This document shows, one piece after another, positions 16,621 through 24,579 of a DNA stretch of 64,000 nucleotides. Each line of letters starts with the position of its first letter. The stretch's first letter is position 1. The position numbers and the translations under genes are program-made. The stretch covers positions 124,001-188,000 of the forward strand of contig CBDFFP010000005.1 in NCBI GenBank assembly GCA_965246855.1. The letters are read 5' to 3'. The notes beneath the pieces were generated by a model, which saw nothing but the letters and a program-made list of their open reading frames with translations, was not told the DNA's origin and searched no databases. The DNA comes from UBA1952 sp965246855. GTDB lineage: Bacteria > Bacteroidota > Bacteroidia > Chitinophagales > Chitinophagaceae.

Positions 16621-16655
16621 TTTGAAGGAAGGAATAGGGCTTCTGAAAAAGGCCT

Positions 16656-16663
16656 CAAATGTA
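16656..16663 (-). promoter_or_regulatory. -7 promoter box for fabH
   Basis: Minus-strand TACATTTG fits TAnnTTTG and lies 35 bases before the fabH ATG. It supports the shorter fabH start. Confidence 0.6.
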
Positions 16664-16913
16664 GGGCACAATGCCCATCGGCAACGGCGCACAAGGACTG
16701 TTCCGGCTGCGAAGAATACTCTTAGAAGCAATCGGGGCATTGGTGGATATCAGGCGCATCAGTTGGTTCTCTGTCATTACCAAAAGGCCGGGAAAATGCT
16801 TTCCTCAGGCAGAGAAAGGGCTGTTTTAAGAAAGAATTGGGCGATGCCGGGAAGATGTCTTAATTTGGCTTCCCAAAGGCTTCTTTGCTTTCGACCAAAC
16901 ATCGCTATTACCA

Positions 16914-17966
16914 ATGAAGAAACTCCTACTCGGACTGGGTACGCTGTTGCTTTCTGCCACTGGCAGCATGGCGCAGGACGTGCATTTCACACAATATTTT
17001 TCCTCGCCGCTTACGCTGAATCCGGCGCTGACCGGGCTGACCAACTGTGACCTGCGCGTGGCGGGCAACTACCGGAATCAGTGGAGCTCCGTTTCTACGC
17101 CTTACACTACCGGCACCGCGTCTTATGATATGGCATTGCTGAAGGGAAGGCTCACCAATGGCGACCGCCTCGGTGTAGGGGTCATGGCGCTGTATGACCA
17201 GTCTGGCTCCGGAGCACTTACGAACACTACTTTTGCGGTATCGGCGGCTTATCACAAAGCCTTTGGCAGCAGCTATGATAACATGGGGAAGAATCATACG
17301 CTTTCTGTGGGCTTGCAGGGCGGGCTGGTACAGAAATCCATCGACCAGACCAAACTTGTGTACGGAAGCCAGTTTGAGCCAGGTACGGGTCTGTTTACAG
17401 GTACGAATAAGGAGCAGCTTGCCAATAACCAGATAAGCTATGCCGACTTCAGTGTGGGCGTTACCTACACGGGCCGGGTAAGTGAACGCTCTACGGCTTA
17501 TGCAGGTGTGAGTGCTTATCACCTCGGCACGCCGAAGGAATCTTTTTTGGGAAACGACACCAATAAAATTCATCGCCGCTACACCACTTTCCTCGGTGGC
17601 TCTTTCCAGTTGAACGAGAATATCTGGCTCTATGCCAGCAGCCTTTATACCAATCAGGCAAAGGCGCAGGAACTGGTTTTTGGCTCCGCGGTAGGCTTCG
17701 TCCTGAACCCCGGTTTTGATGAAGAATTTCAGCGTCCAACGATTCTCTACACCGGCGCCTGGTATCGCGTAAACGACGCTGTTTGTCCGTACGTGGCACT
17801 TGATTTCAAGAAGGCAACGATTGGCTTTAGCTACGACGTAAACATCTCCAATTTCGCCGCCGCTACCGGCAACAGCGGAGCCTACGAAATCTCGCTTATC
17901 TACAACGGCTGCATCACACGGAAAGTCCGCGAGCCACGACAAAACTTCGCCTGTCCCAAGTTTTAA
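16914..17966 (+). CDS. PorP/SprF family type IX secretion membrane protein
   Basis: The 350-residue protein has a signal peptide (MKKLLLGLGTLLLSATGSMA) followed by QDVHFTQYFSSPLTLNPALT, the signature of PorP/SprF proteins, then a barrel with GRVSERSTAYAGVSAYHLG and FLGGSFQLNENIWLYAS and a final IGFSYDVNISNF region. SprF-like proteins attach large T9SS substrates such as SprB to the outer membrane; their partner gene is usually adjacent, but here the gene is alone. A near -7 box (TTAATTTG) lies about 48 bases upstream. A terminator follows directly. Confidence 0.93.
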   Translation: MKKLLLGLGTLLLSATGSMAQDVHFTQYFSSPLTLNPALTGLTNCDLRVAGNYRNQWSSVSTPYTTGTASYDMALLKGRLTNGDRLGVGVMALYDQSGSGALTNTTFAVSAAYHKAFGSSYDNMGKNHTLSVGLQGGLVQKSIDQTKLVYGSQFEPGTGLFTGTNKEQLANNQISYADFSVGVTYTGRVSERSTAYAGVSAYHLGTPKESFLGNDTNKIHRRYTTFLGGSFQLNENIWLYASSLYTNQAKAQELVFGSAVGFVLNPGFDEEFQRPTILYTGAWYRVNDAVCPYVALDFKKATIGFSYDVNISNFAAATGNSGAYEISLIYNGCITRKVREPRQNFACPKF

Positions 17967-17992
17967 AAAAAGCGCCCGAGGGCGCTTTTTTT
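17964..17992 (+). terminator. Intrinsic terminator after porP/sprF
   Basis: A-run, stem AGCGCCC/GGGCGCT with a GA loop, then a run of eight T. It overlaps the end of the coding sequence. Confidence 0.9.
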
Positions 17993-17995
17993 ATA

Positions 17996-18044
17996 GGTCA
18001 TAAGTCATGGGCAATAGGTCATGGGGCATAAGTCATGGGTCATG
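17996..18044. repeat. Heptanucleotide repeat, seven units
   Basis: Units GGTCATA, AGTCATG, GGCAATA, GGTCATG, GGGCATA, AGTCATG, GGTCATG follow one another with no insertion or deletion. The array lies in the gap between the PorP/SprF terminator and the convergent mpg gene. Confidence 0.85.
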
Positions 18045-18065
18045 AGGGGGGATGAAAAACGCCCC

Positions 18066-18093
18066 ATTATTCATTGCTCATTATTCATTGCCT
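18066..18093. repeat. Heptanucleotide repeat, four units, touching the mpg stop codon
   Basis: Units ATTATTC, ATTGCTC, ATTATTC, ATTGCCT; the last unit overlaps the stop codon of the minus-strand gene. The same ATTnnTC units recur at 46123-46157. Confidence 0.85.
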
Positions 18094-18703
18094 ACAGTCC
18101 TTTCCCCTTACTCACCCACGCATTCCCGCGAATCCAGAAACGGTAAGGCAGATAAGCATCTTCCTTAGCATAAGCTACGCCTACGCGGGTGCCCACTTCT
18201 ATATCTTCCGCCTTCGGGCGCAGGCCCCGGTCTTCTATCCATAATGGCCCGGAAAAAACGTCTTTTCCGGTCAGCTCGCCGCCAATGCTAAGTGCGATAG
18301 TGAGGTTGCCCGGCCCGGCGCTGATTTTGGGACTGGTTGTTGGAAGGCCGCGCCGCTGCTGCATAATTTCCACGCCTTCCAAAGGCTCTATGCCGCGAAT
18401 CAAAACGGCTTCGGCCACGTCGGCAATGTTGGTGGAGATGTTGAACAGGTGGTGGATGCCATAACAGCGATACACGTAAGCCGTTCCGCCTGTCATAAAC
18501 ATCGGCTCGGTGCGGCGCGTGCGGCGGTTGCTGTGGGAATGAGAGGCCTTGTCCCAAGCTGCGTAGGCTTCGGTCTCCACGATTTTTCCGGCGGTGCGCT
18601 GCCCGTTTGTTTCCGTTACGACGACCATTCCCAGCAGCTCGCGGGCAATCTGCACCACGTCGGGGCGCGTGAAAAATGCGGGTGTTAGCTTCGTCCTTTT
18701 CAT
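18092..18703 (-). CDS. mpg: DNA-3-methyladenine glycosylase (Mpg/AAG type)
   Basis: The 203-residue enzyme removes alkylated purines from DNA in base-excision repair. Family landmarks: FTRPDVVQIARELLGMVVV, GKIVETEAYAAWDKASHS (with the catalytic Glu), GGTAYVYRCYGIHHLFNIST, AVLIRGIEPLEGVEIMQQRR and SAGPGNLTIALSI. The length matches family size. Its ATG (18703-18701) overlaps the ATG of the divergent methyltransferase (18702-18704) in the palindrome CATG, so there is no intergenic space for either promoter. Confidence 0.95.
   Translation of the reverse strand: MKRTKLTPAFFTRPDVVQIARELLGMVVVTETNGQRTAGKIVETEAYAAWDKASHSHSNRRTRRTEPMFMTGGTAYVYRCYGIHHLFNISTNIADVAEAVLIRGIEPLEGVEIMQQRRGLPTTSPKISAGPGNLTIALSIGGELTGKDVFSGPLWIEDRGLRPKAEDIEVGTRVGVAYAKEDAYLPYRFWIRGNAWVSKGKGL
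18686..18693 (+). promoter_or_regulatory. -7 promoter box inside mpg for the methyltransferase gene
   Basis: Plus-strand TAGCTTCG ends eight bases before ATG 18702. It lies within the first codons of the opposite-strand mpg gene. Confidence 0.45.
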
Positions 18704-19418
18704 GGAAAACACGCTTACAAAAACGACGCCTTGCCTTCTAATGTTGCCCGTGCCGATTGCGCCGGAAGCGTGGCACACCCTTTCCGCCGAAGCGATGGAA
18801 GCGGCGCGCACGGTGAGGCATTTTTACGTGGAAAACTTGCGGAGCGCCCGCCGTTTTTTAAAAGGCCTTCACCCCGAAAAAGTCATTGACGACTGCCACT
18901 TTGAAGAGATGCCCAAGGACGATGCGCTGAACCTGCAACCCCTGCGCGAATGGGCCAAAGCGGGCGCGCAAATAGCGGTGTTGAGCGAGGCAGGTTGCCC
19001 CGGCATTGCCGACCCCGGCGCACAGGTGGCGGCAGAGGCGCACCGGCTTTCCCTTCCAGTTGTTTCGCTTACCGGGCCGAGCGCGATTTTGCTGTCCTTA
19101 ATGGGTTCGGGGATGAACGGACAATCGTTTGCTTTCAACGGCTATCTACCCCTTAAAAACCCGGAGCGGAGCCAGAAAATAAAGGCGTATGAACAGCGTG
19201 CGCAAAGGGAAAATCAGACGCAGATTTTTATTGAAACGCCTTACCGGAACAACGCGCTGCTGGCGGATTTCCTTCAACAGCTTTCCCCGCAAACGCGGCT
19301 TTGCATCGGGCTGAGCCTGACGAGCGAGGATTCCTTTCTGCAAACCAAAACAGTAAAGGAATGGAAAGAGAAAACGCCCTCTTTGGCCAAAGCACCAGCA
19401 GTATTCCTTATAGGTTAG
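18702..19418 (+). CDS. SAM-dependent methyltransferase of the TP-methylase family (RsmI-like)
   Basis: The 238-residue protein has the tetrapyrrole-methylase fold also used by RsmI, which 2'-O-methylates C1402 of 16S rRNA. Visible: LMLPVPIAPEAWHTL at the N-terminus, FYVENLRSARRFLKGL, VLSEAGCPGIADPGAQVAAE (the GxPxIxDPG SAM loop), LSLPVVSLTGPSAILLSLMG, and FIETPYRNNALLADFLQQL. The loop is typical of RsmI, but the N-terminus is that of a separate Bacteroidota branch, so the target is not certain. It shares a start-codon overlap with mpg. Confidence 0.88.
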   Translation: MENTLTKTTPCLLMLPVPIAPEAWHTLSAEAMEAARTVRHFYVENLRSARRFLKGLHPEKVIDDCHFEEMPKDDALNLQPLREWAKAGAQIAVLSEAGCPGIADPGAQVAAEAHRLSLPVVSLTGPSAILLSLMGSGMNGQSFAFNGYLPLKNPERSQKIKAYEQRAQRENQTQIFIETPYRNNALLADFLQQLSPQTRLCIGLSLTSEDSFLQTKTVKEWKEKTPSLAKAPAVFLIG

Positions 19419-19532
19419 AAGTCAGAAGAAACATTACAGAAAGGCCCTCTTCCTGACATCAAACAATGAAATAAGCCGTTATCAGGGTTCGGAACAGGCA
19501 GTTCACACAACAAACAGACCTGATTACACCCC

Positions 19533-19735
19533 CTAACTCCCGCGCTCGCGTCTCGGGGAAGAGAGTTCGGGGGCCTAACTGCCTCGCTCGCGTGTCGGGG
19601 AAGGGAGTTAGGGGGCCTAACTGCCTCCCCCGCGTCTCGGGGGAGAGAGTTAGGGGGGTAGCTGGGTCGCTCGCGTCTCGGGGAAGGGAGTCAGAGGGGG
19701 TAACTACCTCGCCCGCGTGTTGAGGGGGAAGCCTA
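19533..19735. repeat. Degenerate tandem array, period 41-42 bp, five units
   Basis: Units begin CTAAC (or TAGCT/TAACT) at 19533, 19575, 19617, about 19658 and 19700. Each contains a G-rich half ending AGTTAGGGGG, which is the complement of the CTAACTCCC-like head, so each unit can fold on itself. The spacer between 19419 and 19812 (394 bases) contains no gene; it holds this array, the palindrome at 19729-19761 and a dispersed repeat at 19766-19791. Confidence 0.85.
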
Positions 19736-19761
19736 TAAGGTCTTGAAGACCTTATAGGCTT
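19729..19761. repeat. Perfect palindrome of the CCTATAAGGT family, copy 2
   Basis: AAGCCTATAAGGTCTT and AAGACCTTATAGGCTT pair almost without a loop. Copy 1 is at 11530-11562. Confidence 0.75.
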
Positions 19762-19765
19762 GAGT

Positions 19766-19791
19766 GGGCGCCCACAAGGTCTGGCCCCTAC
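19766..19791. repeat. Dispersed GGGCGACC-type palindromic repeat, copy 2
   Basis: GGGCGCCCACAAGGTCTGGC then CCCTAC; a diverged relative of the elements at 2894 and 40039. Confidence 0.5.
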
Positions 19792-19812
19792 CGGAAATCG
19801 GCTTTTGTCTCT

Positions 19813-20217
19813 TTAATTCATCCCTGCCACGTTTGTCGCTTCCACCTTATCTACAAGGTATTGCCCGGTTTCCTGGTTTCTGGCGCTGTTGTTCTCACCG
19901 CGCCACGGCAGCGAGCGGCGGTATTGGGTGTAATGCACCTTCACGGCCTGGCCCTGACTTTTTTCCAACTGCGAGGCCACGGCTTCGTCTTCCACCGAAA
20001 AATAAAAGTATTGCGCCGACAGACTGCCGTTGCGCCCGCTGAAACCTTCCTGTAAAAGTTCGCCCTCGTAGGTCTTGAAGACATTGCCTTTGCGGGAGAA
20101 TTTTTGCAGCATTCCCACCCGCGTACCGTCGCTGAAAGGGTTGTAATAATTCCAGTAACTCCAGCCGAAAACAACGAGTATAAGCAGGAGGGAGGAGAGG
20201 AGAATTGTGCGACGCAT
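19813..20217 (-). CDS. Small membrane-anchored protein often misnamed 6-phosphogluconate dehydrogenase
   Basis: Starting at ATG 20217 the 134-residue product has one N-terminal membrane segment (RRTILLSSLLLILVVFGWSY) and a beta-rich domain with DGTRVGMLQKFSRKGNVFKT, YEGELL and a C-terminal RRSLPWRGENN. This matches a small Bacteroidota family that databases often call 6-phosphogluconate dehydrogenase without basis; there is no Rossmann motif. The true function is unknown. The frame continues 50 residues upstream through a dispersed repeat and a heptamer array, so the longer start is not credible. Confidence 0.8.
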   Translation of the reverse strand: MRRTILLSSLLLILVVFGWSYWNYYNPFSDGTRVGMLQKFSRKGNVFKTYEGELLQEGFSGRNGSLSAQYFYFSVEDEAVASQLEKSQGQAVKVHYTQYRRSLPWRGENNSARNQETGQYLVDKVEATNVAGMN

Positions 20218-20221
20218 AACA

Positions 20222-20256
20222 GGAGTGAGGGGTGAGGAGACAGGATTGAGGGGTGG
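20222..20256. repeat. Heptanucleotide repeat, five units
   Basis: Units GGAGTGA, GGGGTGA, GGAGACA, GGATTGA, GGGGTGG begin four bases upstream of the minus-strand start codon at 20217. Confidence 0.75.
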
Positions 20257-20277
20257 AAAGTTCTTTTCTTGTTGGAA

Positions 20278-20369
20278 ATCTTTTGTCACCCCGAAAAGGG
20301 GCCTTAGCGGCTTGCGCGCGTTGGAGAACAGGGTGTTGCGTCCGGCAAGGCCCCTTCGGGGTGACAAAA
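20278..20369. repeat. MITE-like inverted repeat, CTTTTGTCACCCCGAA family
   Basis: Terminal arms of about 24 bases (CTTTTGTCACCCCGAAAAGG and CCCCTTCGGGGTGACAAAAG, with neighbouring GGCCTT/AAGGCC) flank a core of about 45 bases. Partial copies occur at 42040-42110 and 2740-2788. No coding sequence is inside. Confidence 0.75.
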
Positions 20370-20453
20370 GAGGTTGTCCGAAACAGCCTGTTGCTTGTGT
20401 TCTGGATGACTTTTAAGGAGAAGGGCCAAAGGTCTTTGGGAAACACGAAACAC

Positions 20454-21581
20454 CTACCCTATCGTTCGGGCTTTCCACTCGTATTTCCCCCAGAACCCCA
20501 AAAACCCCGCCAGCACGACGTAGCCGATATGCAGCGGCTGGAGAAAGAGGAATGCGCGCGAGAGGTTGGAAAGACGATAGTAGCGCAACACCGGCTCCAG
20601 AAAGTAGTATTCTGCTCCTGCCTTCAGCGCCAGCAACGCAAGGAAAGCGCCCCACTGCACCACCGGCGTGAAGAGGAGGAAGAAGCCCGACAACAACACC
20701 ACGTTCAGCGCATACACCAAGAGCAACTGCGCTGTAAGCGGAACGTCTTTGTATTTCCCTGACTTGGAAGCCCAGCGGATGCGCTGCCGGAAGAAATGAA
20801 GCAAATCGGGCTGCGGCTGCGTAAAAACCATCGCGCTGCGTGCCTTGAGGTATCCGATTTTTCCGGGGCCGAAAGCGGTTTTTATTTTGTGGAGCAGGAG
20901 ATAATCGTCGCCCGTGGCGAGGTGCGTAGTTCCGGTGTAGCCGCCCACTTTTTCAAACGCTTCTCTGGAAAAAGCAAGGTTCGCGCCGTTGGCCATCGTG
21001 CCGATTTGAAGCGTGTTTACGGCGGCGGTGATACCCTGCATAGACGCAAAATCCAGCGCCTGAAAAATGTCTAAACGGTCAGCGGTAACATGGAAGCGCA
21101 CCGGCGCGACAATCGCAGCGGGGCGTGTTTTTTCGTAGAAAGCAACGAGCGTTTGGAGCCATTGGCGGCCTGCGGTGCAGTCAGCGTCAGTAGTAATAAT
21201 CAATTCCGCGTCGGCGGCAGTTTCAATGCCTTTTTGCAGCGCGTGTTTCTTAAAAGCGGGTCCTTCCGGCGGCGGAAAAAGGGCCATACGGATGACTTCT
21301 ACGCCCAACTTTTCGCCTATCGCTGCCGTTGCGTCGTCGGAGTGGTCGTCCACCAAAACAATGCGCAGCAGGTGCGCCGGATAATCCTGTTTCAACAGGC
21401 TTTGGAGGCAGCTTTCCATGTTGCTTTCCTCGTTGCGCGCGGGAATAATAACGGCGATCTTGGTTTGCGGAACAAAGCTTTCCGGCACCATGAAATCGGG
21501 CGTTCCGTCCCAGCCACGCCGGTAGGCATACATCAGCCCGGCATAGAGCAGCAACAGCAGAAAAGCGAGCGTGAGATACAT
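20454..21581 (-). CDS. Membrane-bound family 2 glycosyltransferase
   Basis: The 375-residue protein has an N-terminal membrane anchor, a GT-A domain and three or four C-terminal membrane segments. Catalytic landmarks: VIIPARNEESNMESCLQSLL, VLVDDHSDDATAA, LIITTDADCTAGRQWLQTLV, THLATGDDYLLLHKIK and the acceptor motif FRQRIRWASKSGKYK (QxxRW type). It uses a nucleotide sugar to build a polysaccharide or glycolipid at the inner membrane. It lies 18 bases after the alpha/beta hydrolase gene in an operon with the RlmK-like gene. Confidence 0.92.
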   Translation of the reverse strand: MYLTLAFLLLLLYAGLMYAYRRGWDGTPDFMVPESFVPQTKIAVIIPARNEESNMESCLQSLLKQDYPAHLLRIVLVDDHSDDATAAIGEKLGVEVIRMALFPPPEGPAFKKHALQKGIETAADAELIITTDADCTAGRQWLQTLVAFYEKTRPAAIVAPVRFHVTADRLDIFQALDFASMQGITAAVNTLQIGTMANGANLAFSREAFEKVGGYTGTTHLATGDDYLLLHKIKTAFGPGKIGYLKARSAMVFTQPQPDLLHFFRQRIRWASKSGKYKDVPLTAQLLLVYALNVVLLSGFFLLFTPVVQWGAFLALLALKAGAEYYFLEPVLRYYRLSNLSRAFLFLQPLHIGYVVLAGFLGFWGKYEWKARTIG

Positions 21582-21599
21582 GGATTTCCGGCGCGGCGA

Positions 21600-22436
21600 T
21601 TACGGTTGCAGAAGCGTTTTGAAAATCGCCGGATACACGTCGTCGGTCAGCAGGCGGTGGCCTTTTTGCAGCTTGTGGAGCCGCACGTTTTGGGGAAAAA
21701 GAGCTGTGAAATATTCGCCCTTGCGCAGTGAAATCACCGGGTCGTGAACGCCCATAAAAAGATGCACCGGAACCCCATTTTGGGCGAAGATTTTTCGGAG
21801 CGTATCCGACTTCGGATAGAGCTTTCTCAGCGCCTGCCAACTCGTGCGCAGCATTGTGTGGGAAGCCACATTGGAGAGGTGGTGCTGGAAAAACTGGTAC
21901 TTGTTTTCGGAGAAGAGTTTGCGCCGCCGCAACAGCGAAAGCAGCTTGCCATAGCGTCCCGGATTTTTATACACATCATTCAGCAGCAGCGCGCCCGCTT
22001 TCGAGTCATTCACGTAAGAAACAAACGGGTGTGTGCGCAATCCGTCAGGTGCCAGAAGGGTGAGGGAAGCCACTTTTTCCGGGGCCGCAGCAAGCGCACT
22101 TAAGGCTACGCGCCCGCCCAGACTGTAGCCCAAAATAGAAAGCTTTCCTACGCCGTGGTCAGCACAGATTTTCGTCAGGATGCGGCGTAATGCGGCATAA
22201 TCCAGCACTTCACCGTCGGCCCATTTCGTTGCGCCATGTCCGGGCAAATCCAGCGCCAGCGTGGTAAATTGCGGGGCAACCGCGTGGGCCAGTTCGCTAA
22301 AAAGCGCGCTGCTGTTGGAGTAGCCGTGGAAAGCCAGCAAAAGCTGCGGTCCGCCTTTCCAGAGCCGTCCGTTCAGAACGCTTTTTCCGGCAGATATAGA
22401 AACAGAAGTAGAAGGAGGTGCGTGCAAAACGGTCAT
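21600..22436 (-). CDS. Alpha/beta hydrolase
   Basis: The 278-residue protein has LLLAFHGYSNSSALFSELAH (oxyanion-hole HG), LDLPGHGATKW, the nucleophile elbow LSILGYSLGGRVALSALAAA with Ser in GYSLGG, and acid and His residues in HLFMGVHDPVI and QKGHRLLTDDVY. It is probably a cytoplasmic esterase or C-C hydrolase of unknown substrate. The TGA stop of the RlmK-like gene abuts its ATG, so the two are co-translated. Confidence 0.92.
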   Translation of the reverse strand: MTVLHAPPSTSVSISAGKSVLNGRLWKGGPQLLLAFHGYSNSSALFSELAHAVAPQFTTLALDLPGHGATKWADGEVLDYAALRRILTKICADHGVGKLSILGYSLGGRVALSALAAAPEKVASLTLLAPDGLRTHPFVSYVNDSKAGALLLNDVYKNPGRYGKLLSLLRRRKLFSENKYQFFQHHLSNVASHTMLRTSWQALRKLYPKSDTLRKIFAQNGVPVHLFMGVHDPVISLRKGEYFTALFPQNVRLHKLQKGHRLLTDDVYPAIFKTLLQP

Positions 22437-23381
22437 TCACTTTTCCATACGAAAACAATACCGGAACAGGCGGCCTTCAAAATCAAACGGCGTGGTGGCG
22501 CGGGTAATATCCTCAATGCGGTCGGTGGGCAGCGCGTCTTTGTCCAGCGTGAAATTGCGGCAGTTGGTGCTGAAATACAGCACGCCTTCGGGTGTAAGCG
22601 TGGCGAGCAGTTTTTTGATAAAAGGCACGTGGTCGCGCTGCACGTCCCAAGTCTCATCCATGCGTTTGCTATTGGAAAAAGTGGGCGGGTCGCAGACGAT
22701 GAGGTCAAAGGAAGCCCGCGGTAGTTCTTTTACCCATTCCAGCGCGTCTTCCTGCAGGAAGAGATGCACCTCCGGGTCATAGAGCTTGTTGAACTGCATG
22801 TTGCGCTTCGCCCAGTTGATGTAGGTCTTGCTCATGTCCACCGAAACCACTTGTTCCGCGCCGCCTTTGGCCGCATAGGCCGAGAACGCGCCGGTGTAGC
22901 AAAACAGGTTCAAGACTTTTTTCCCTTCCGCTTCCTCACGCACTTTTCCCCGCGTGATGCGGTGGTCGAGGAACAGGCCGGTGTCGAGATAGTCGGAGAG
23001 ATTGAGGATGAAAAACAGGTCGGCTTCCGGCACAATGCGCTCTACTTTTTCCGTCGTCAGCTTTTCGTATTGCTCCTGGCGGCTGGCTTTCCGGCGGCGC
23101 TCTTTGAGGAAAATAACGTCTTCTTCCACACCCAAAACAGAAGCGATAACGCTGCGACATTCTGCCAGCCACTGTGCATGTTGCTCTTCCTCCATCCCAT
23201 GCCGGCGCAGGTATTCGGCGGCATACACTGCACCGTCGAGCCACTCCATGCTGAACGGATATTGGGGCAGGTCGTGGTCGTAAAAACGGAAGCAAGCGAC
23301 CTGCTGGCGACGGGCGAGTTTGGAATAGTGCTTCCACACTTTGGCAAGCCGGTTGGCGAAGGGCTGGTGTGCGTCGGTCAT
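22437..23381 (-). CDS. rlmK: 23S rRNA methyltransferase, stand-alone RlmK-like domain
   Basis: The 314-residue protein corresponds along its length to the C-terminal half of E. coli RlmKL, which makes m7G2069 in 23S rRNA. Shared landmarks: FANRLAKVWKHYSKLARRQQ, FRFYDHDLPQYPF, ILNLSDYLDTGLFLDHRITR, KVLNLFCYTGAFSAYAAKGG (SAM site), VSVDMSKTYINWAKRNMQFN, and VCDPPTFSNSKRMDETWDVQ with RDH. The THUMP/RlmL half is absent. The match is strong at family level; the exact base modified is inferred. It heads an operon with the hydrolase and GT2 genes. Confidence 0.92.
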   Translation of the reverse strand: MTDAHQPFANRLAKVWKHYSKLARRQQVACFRFYDHDLPQYPFSMEWLDGAVYAAEYLRRHGMEEEQHAQWLAECRSVIASVLGVEEDVIFLKERRRKASRQEQYEKLTTEKVERIVPEADLFFILNLSDYLDTGLFLDHRITRGKVREEAEGKKVLNLFCYTGAFSAYAAKGGAEQVVSVDMSKTYINWAKRNMQFNKLYDPEVHLFLQEDALEWVKELPRASFDLIVCDPPTFSNSKRMDETWDVQRDHVPFIKKLLATLTPEGVLYFSTNCRNFTLDKDALPTDRIEDITRATTPFDFEGRLFRYCFRMEK

Positions 23382-23474
23382 GGAGGTTTTTGAGGGCGAA
23401 AATACTTCTTAGCTGTGCGATAGCTTTTCTCGCAGAGGCGCAAAGACGCAGAGATTTCTTCCTACAAAATGGGT

Positions 23475-23566
23475 GTCATCTCGACCGATAGGGAGAGATC
23501 TCGCGCTTGCTGTTCCTTATCTGCTGTTCCTCAGCACGAGTGAGATTCCTCCTTCGTCGGAATGAC
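23475..23566. repeat. Dispersed GTCATTCCGA...TCGGAATGAC palindromic repeat, copy 1
   Basis: Left arm GTCATCTCGACCGATAGGGA and right arm CCTCCTTCGTCGGAATGAC flank a core with GAGATCTC/GAGATT. A second copy is at 55141-55234. This element type is common between genes in Bacteroidota. Confidence 0.8.
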
Positions 23567-23594
23567 ACACAATTTGGGGTGCGCTCCTACTTCT

Positions 23595-24221
23595 TTATTT
23601 CCGCTTAATCAGCCGCGCGGCATTGGATTTCGGGACGGGTGTTTTGTGGTGTGGCATCTTTGCCTCTCGCTTCAGATAAGCGGCGCTGTCTGCCTTCGCT
23701 ATGCCCACGAGATGATAACCGATGAGCGAGTCCACCTGATATTCTTCCTCATGCGTTACGCGTCCGGTTTCAAAGTCGTAGTAGCGCCAGGTTCCGTGCC
23801 GCGTGGAGCCATTTTCAGTAGGAAGAATGCGACGCTTTTCGTGGCCCGTTATCGGGTCTATCACCCAAATCGTGTCAAAAGGTTTGTCGGGATTGAGGCC
23901 GCGATAGTTGCCCGTCAAAACGAGGCGGCCATTATCGTAGTAGCTGCTTTCGCCGTCCAGCGCATTGTTCTTAAAACGTTGGGAAGACAGCAGCGTGCCT
24001 TCGCTGTTCAGCGTGTTCCAGACGCCATATTTCCGCCCGTGGTCGTAGTTGCCAAACTCGGTGTAGGCTGGGTCGCCCATGCGCTCCGGGTGGTGGATAT
24101 ACCAGAAGCCATGCGGGCGGCCTTCTTTGTCGCGCATATTGTCCTTCTCCCGCGTCTGCGCCGAAGCGCAAAAAGCGGACAGCAGAAGGAGAAGCGAAAA
24201 GGCGAAACGAAGGCCGTGCAT
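23595..24221 (-). CDS. Secreted MORN/YwqK-like repeat protein
   Basis: The 208-residue product has a signal peptide (HGLRFAFSLLLLLSAFCASA then Q) and repeated short strands such as GRPHGFWYIHHPERMGDPAY, GRKYGVWNTLNSEGTLLS, DGESSYYDNGRLVLTGNYRG and GSTRHGTWRYYDFETGRVTH. These resemble MORN-variant repeats of proteins named YwqK family antitoxins, a label without proven meaning here. The gene follows the iron-sulfur carrier gene by seven bases and is probably co-transcribed. The C-terminus is basic. Confidence 0.8.
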   Translation of the reverse strand: MHGLRFAFSLLLLLSAFCASAQTREKDNMRDKEGRPHGFWYIHHPERMGDPAYTEFGNYDHGRKYGVWNTLNSEGTLLSSQRFKNNALDGESSYYDNGRLVLTGNYRGLNPDKPFDTIWVIDPITGHEKRRILPTENGSTRHGTWRYYDFETGRVTHEEEYQVDSLIGYHLVGIAKADSAAYLKREAKMPHHKTPVPKSNAARLIKRK

Positions 24222-24228
24222 GAAAAAC

Positions 24229-24579
24229 TTAAACGGCGAAGGACGTGCCGCAGCCGCAGGTAGAAGTGGCGTTGGGATTGTTGAACGTGAAGCCCCGCGC
24301 GTTCAGTCCGTCTTCAAAATGGATGGAAATGCCGTAGAGGTAAATGGCGTGAGAAGGCTTCATCAAAACGGGAATCCCGGAGATTTCGTACTCCTGATCG
24401 TCTTCTTCGCGGGCATCAAAGCCGAGGATATAGCTCATGCCGCTGCATCCACCGCCTTTCACGCCCACGCGCAGCATTTGAGACGCGTCAAAATCAGCAG
24501 CATTCATCAGTTTTTGGATTTCGGCTACCGCGCCGGAGGTAAAGGAAACGGGCACTTCGGCAATCATTGTCTGGGTCAT
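24229..24579 (-). CDS. A-type iron-sulfur cluster carrier (IscA/ErpA/HesB)
   Basis: The 116-residue protein starts at ATG 24579 and contains FTSGAVAEIQKLM, LRVGVKGGGCSGMSYILGFD and the C-terminal NPNATSTCGCGTSF, giving the three cysteines that bind the cluster. It delivers Fe-S clusters to client enzymes in the cytoplasm; clients may include the nearby respiratory complex I genes, but no direct link is visible. A box TACTTTTA, one base off the -7 consensus, lies at 24583-24590. Confidence 0.95.
   Translation of the reverse strand: MTQTMIAEVPVSFTSGAVAEIQKLMNAADFDASQMLRVGVKGGGCSGMSYILGFDAREEDDQEYEISGIPVLMKPSHAIYLYGISIHFEDGLNARGFTFNNPNATSTCGCGTSFAV

Noticed and set aside
16621..16740. 40-residue N-terminal extension of FabH
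   Set aside because: A perfect promoter box lies within it and the ATG at 16620 matches the usual FabH start.
16926..17942. 338-residue antisense frame opposite PorP/SprF
   Set aside because: The sense strand has a signal peptide, family motif and terminator; the antisense frame has none.
23595..24221. Toxin-antitoxin function for the YwqK-like protein
   Set aside because: The name comes from automatic annotation; the protein is secreted and has no toxin partner.
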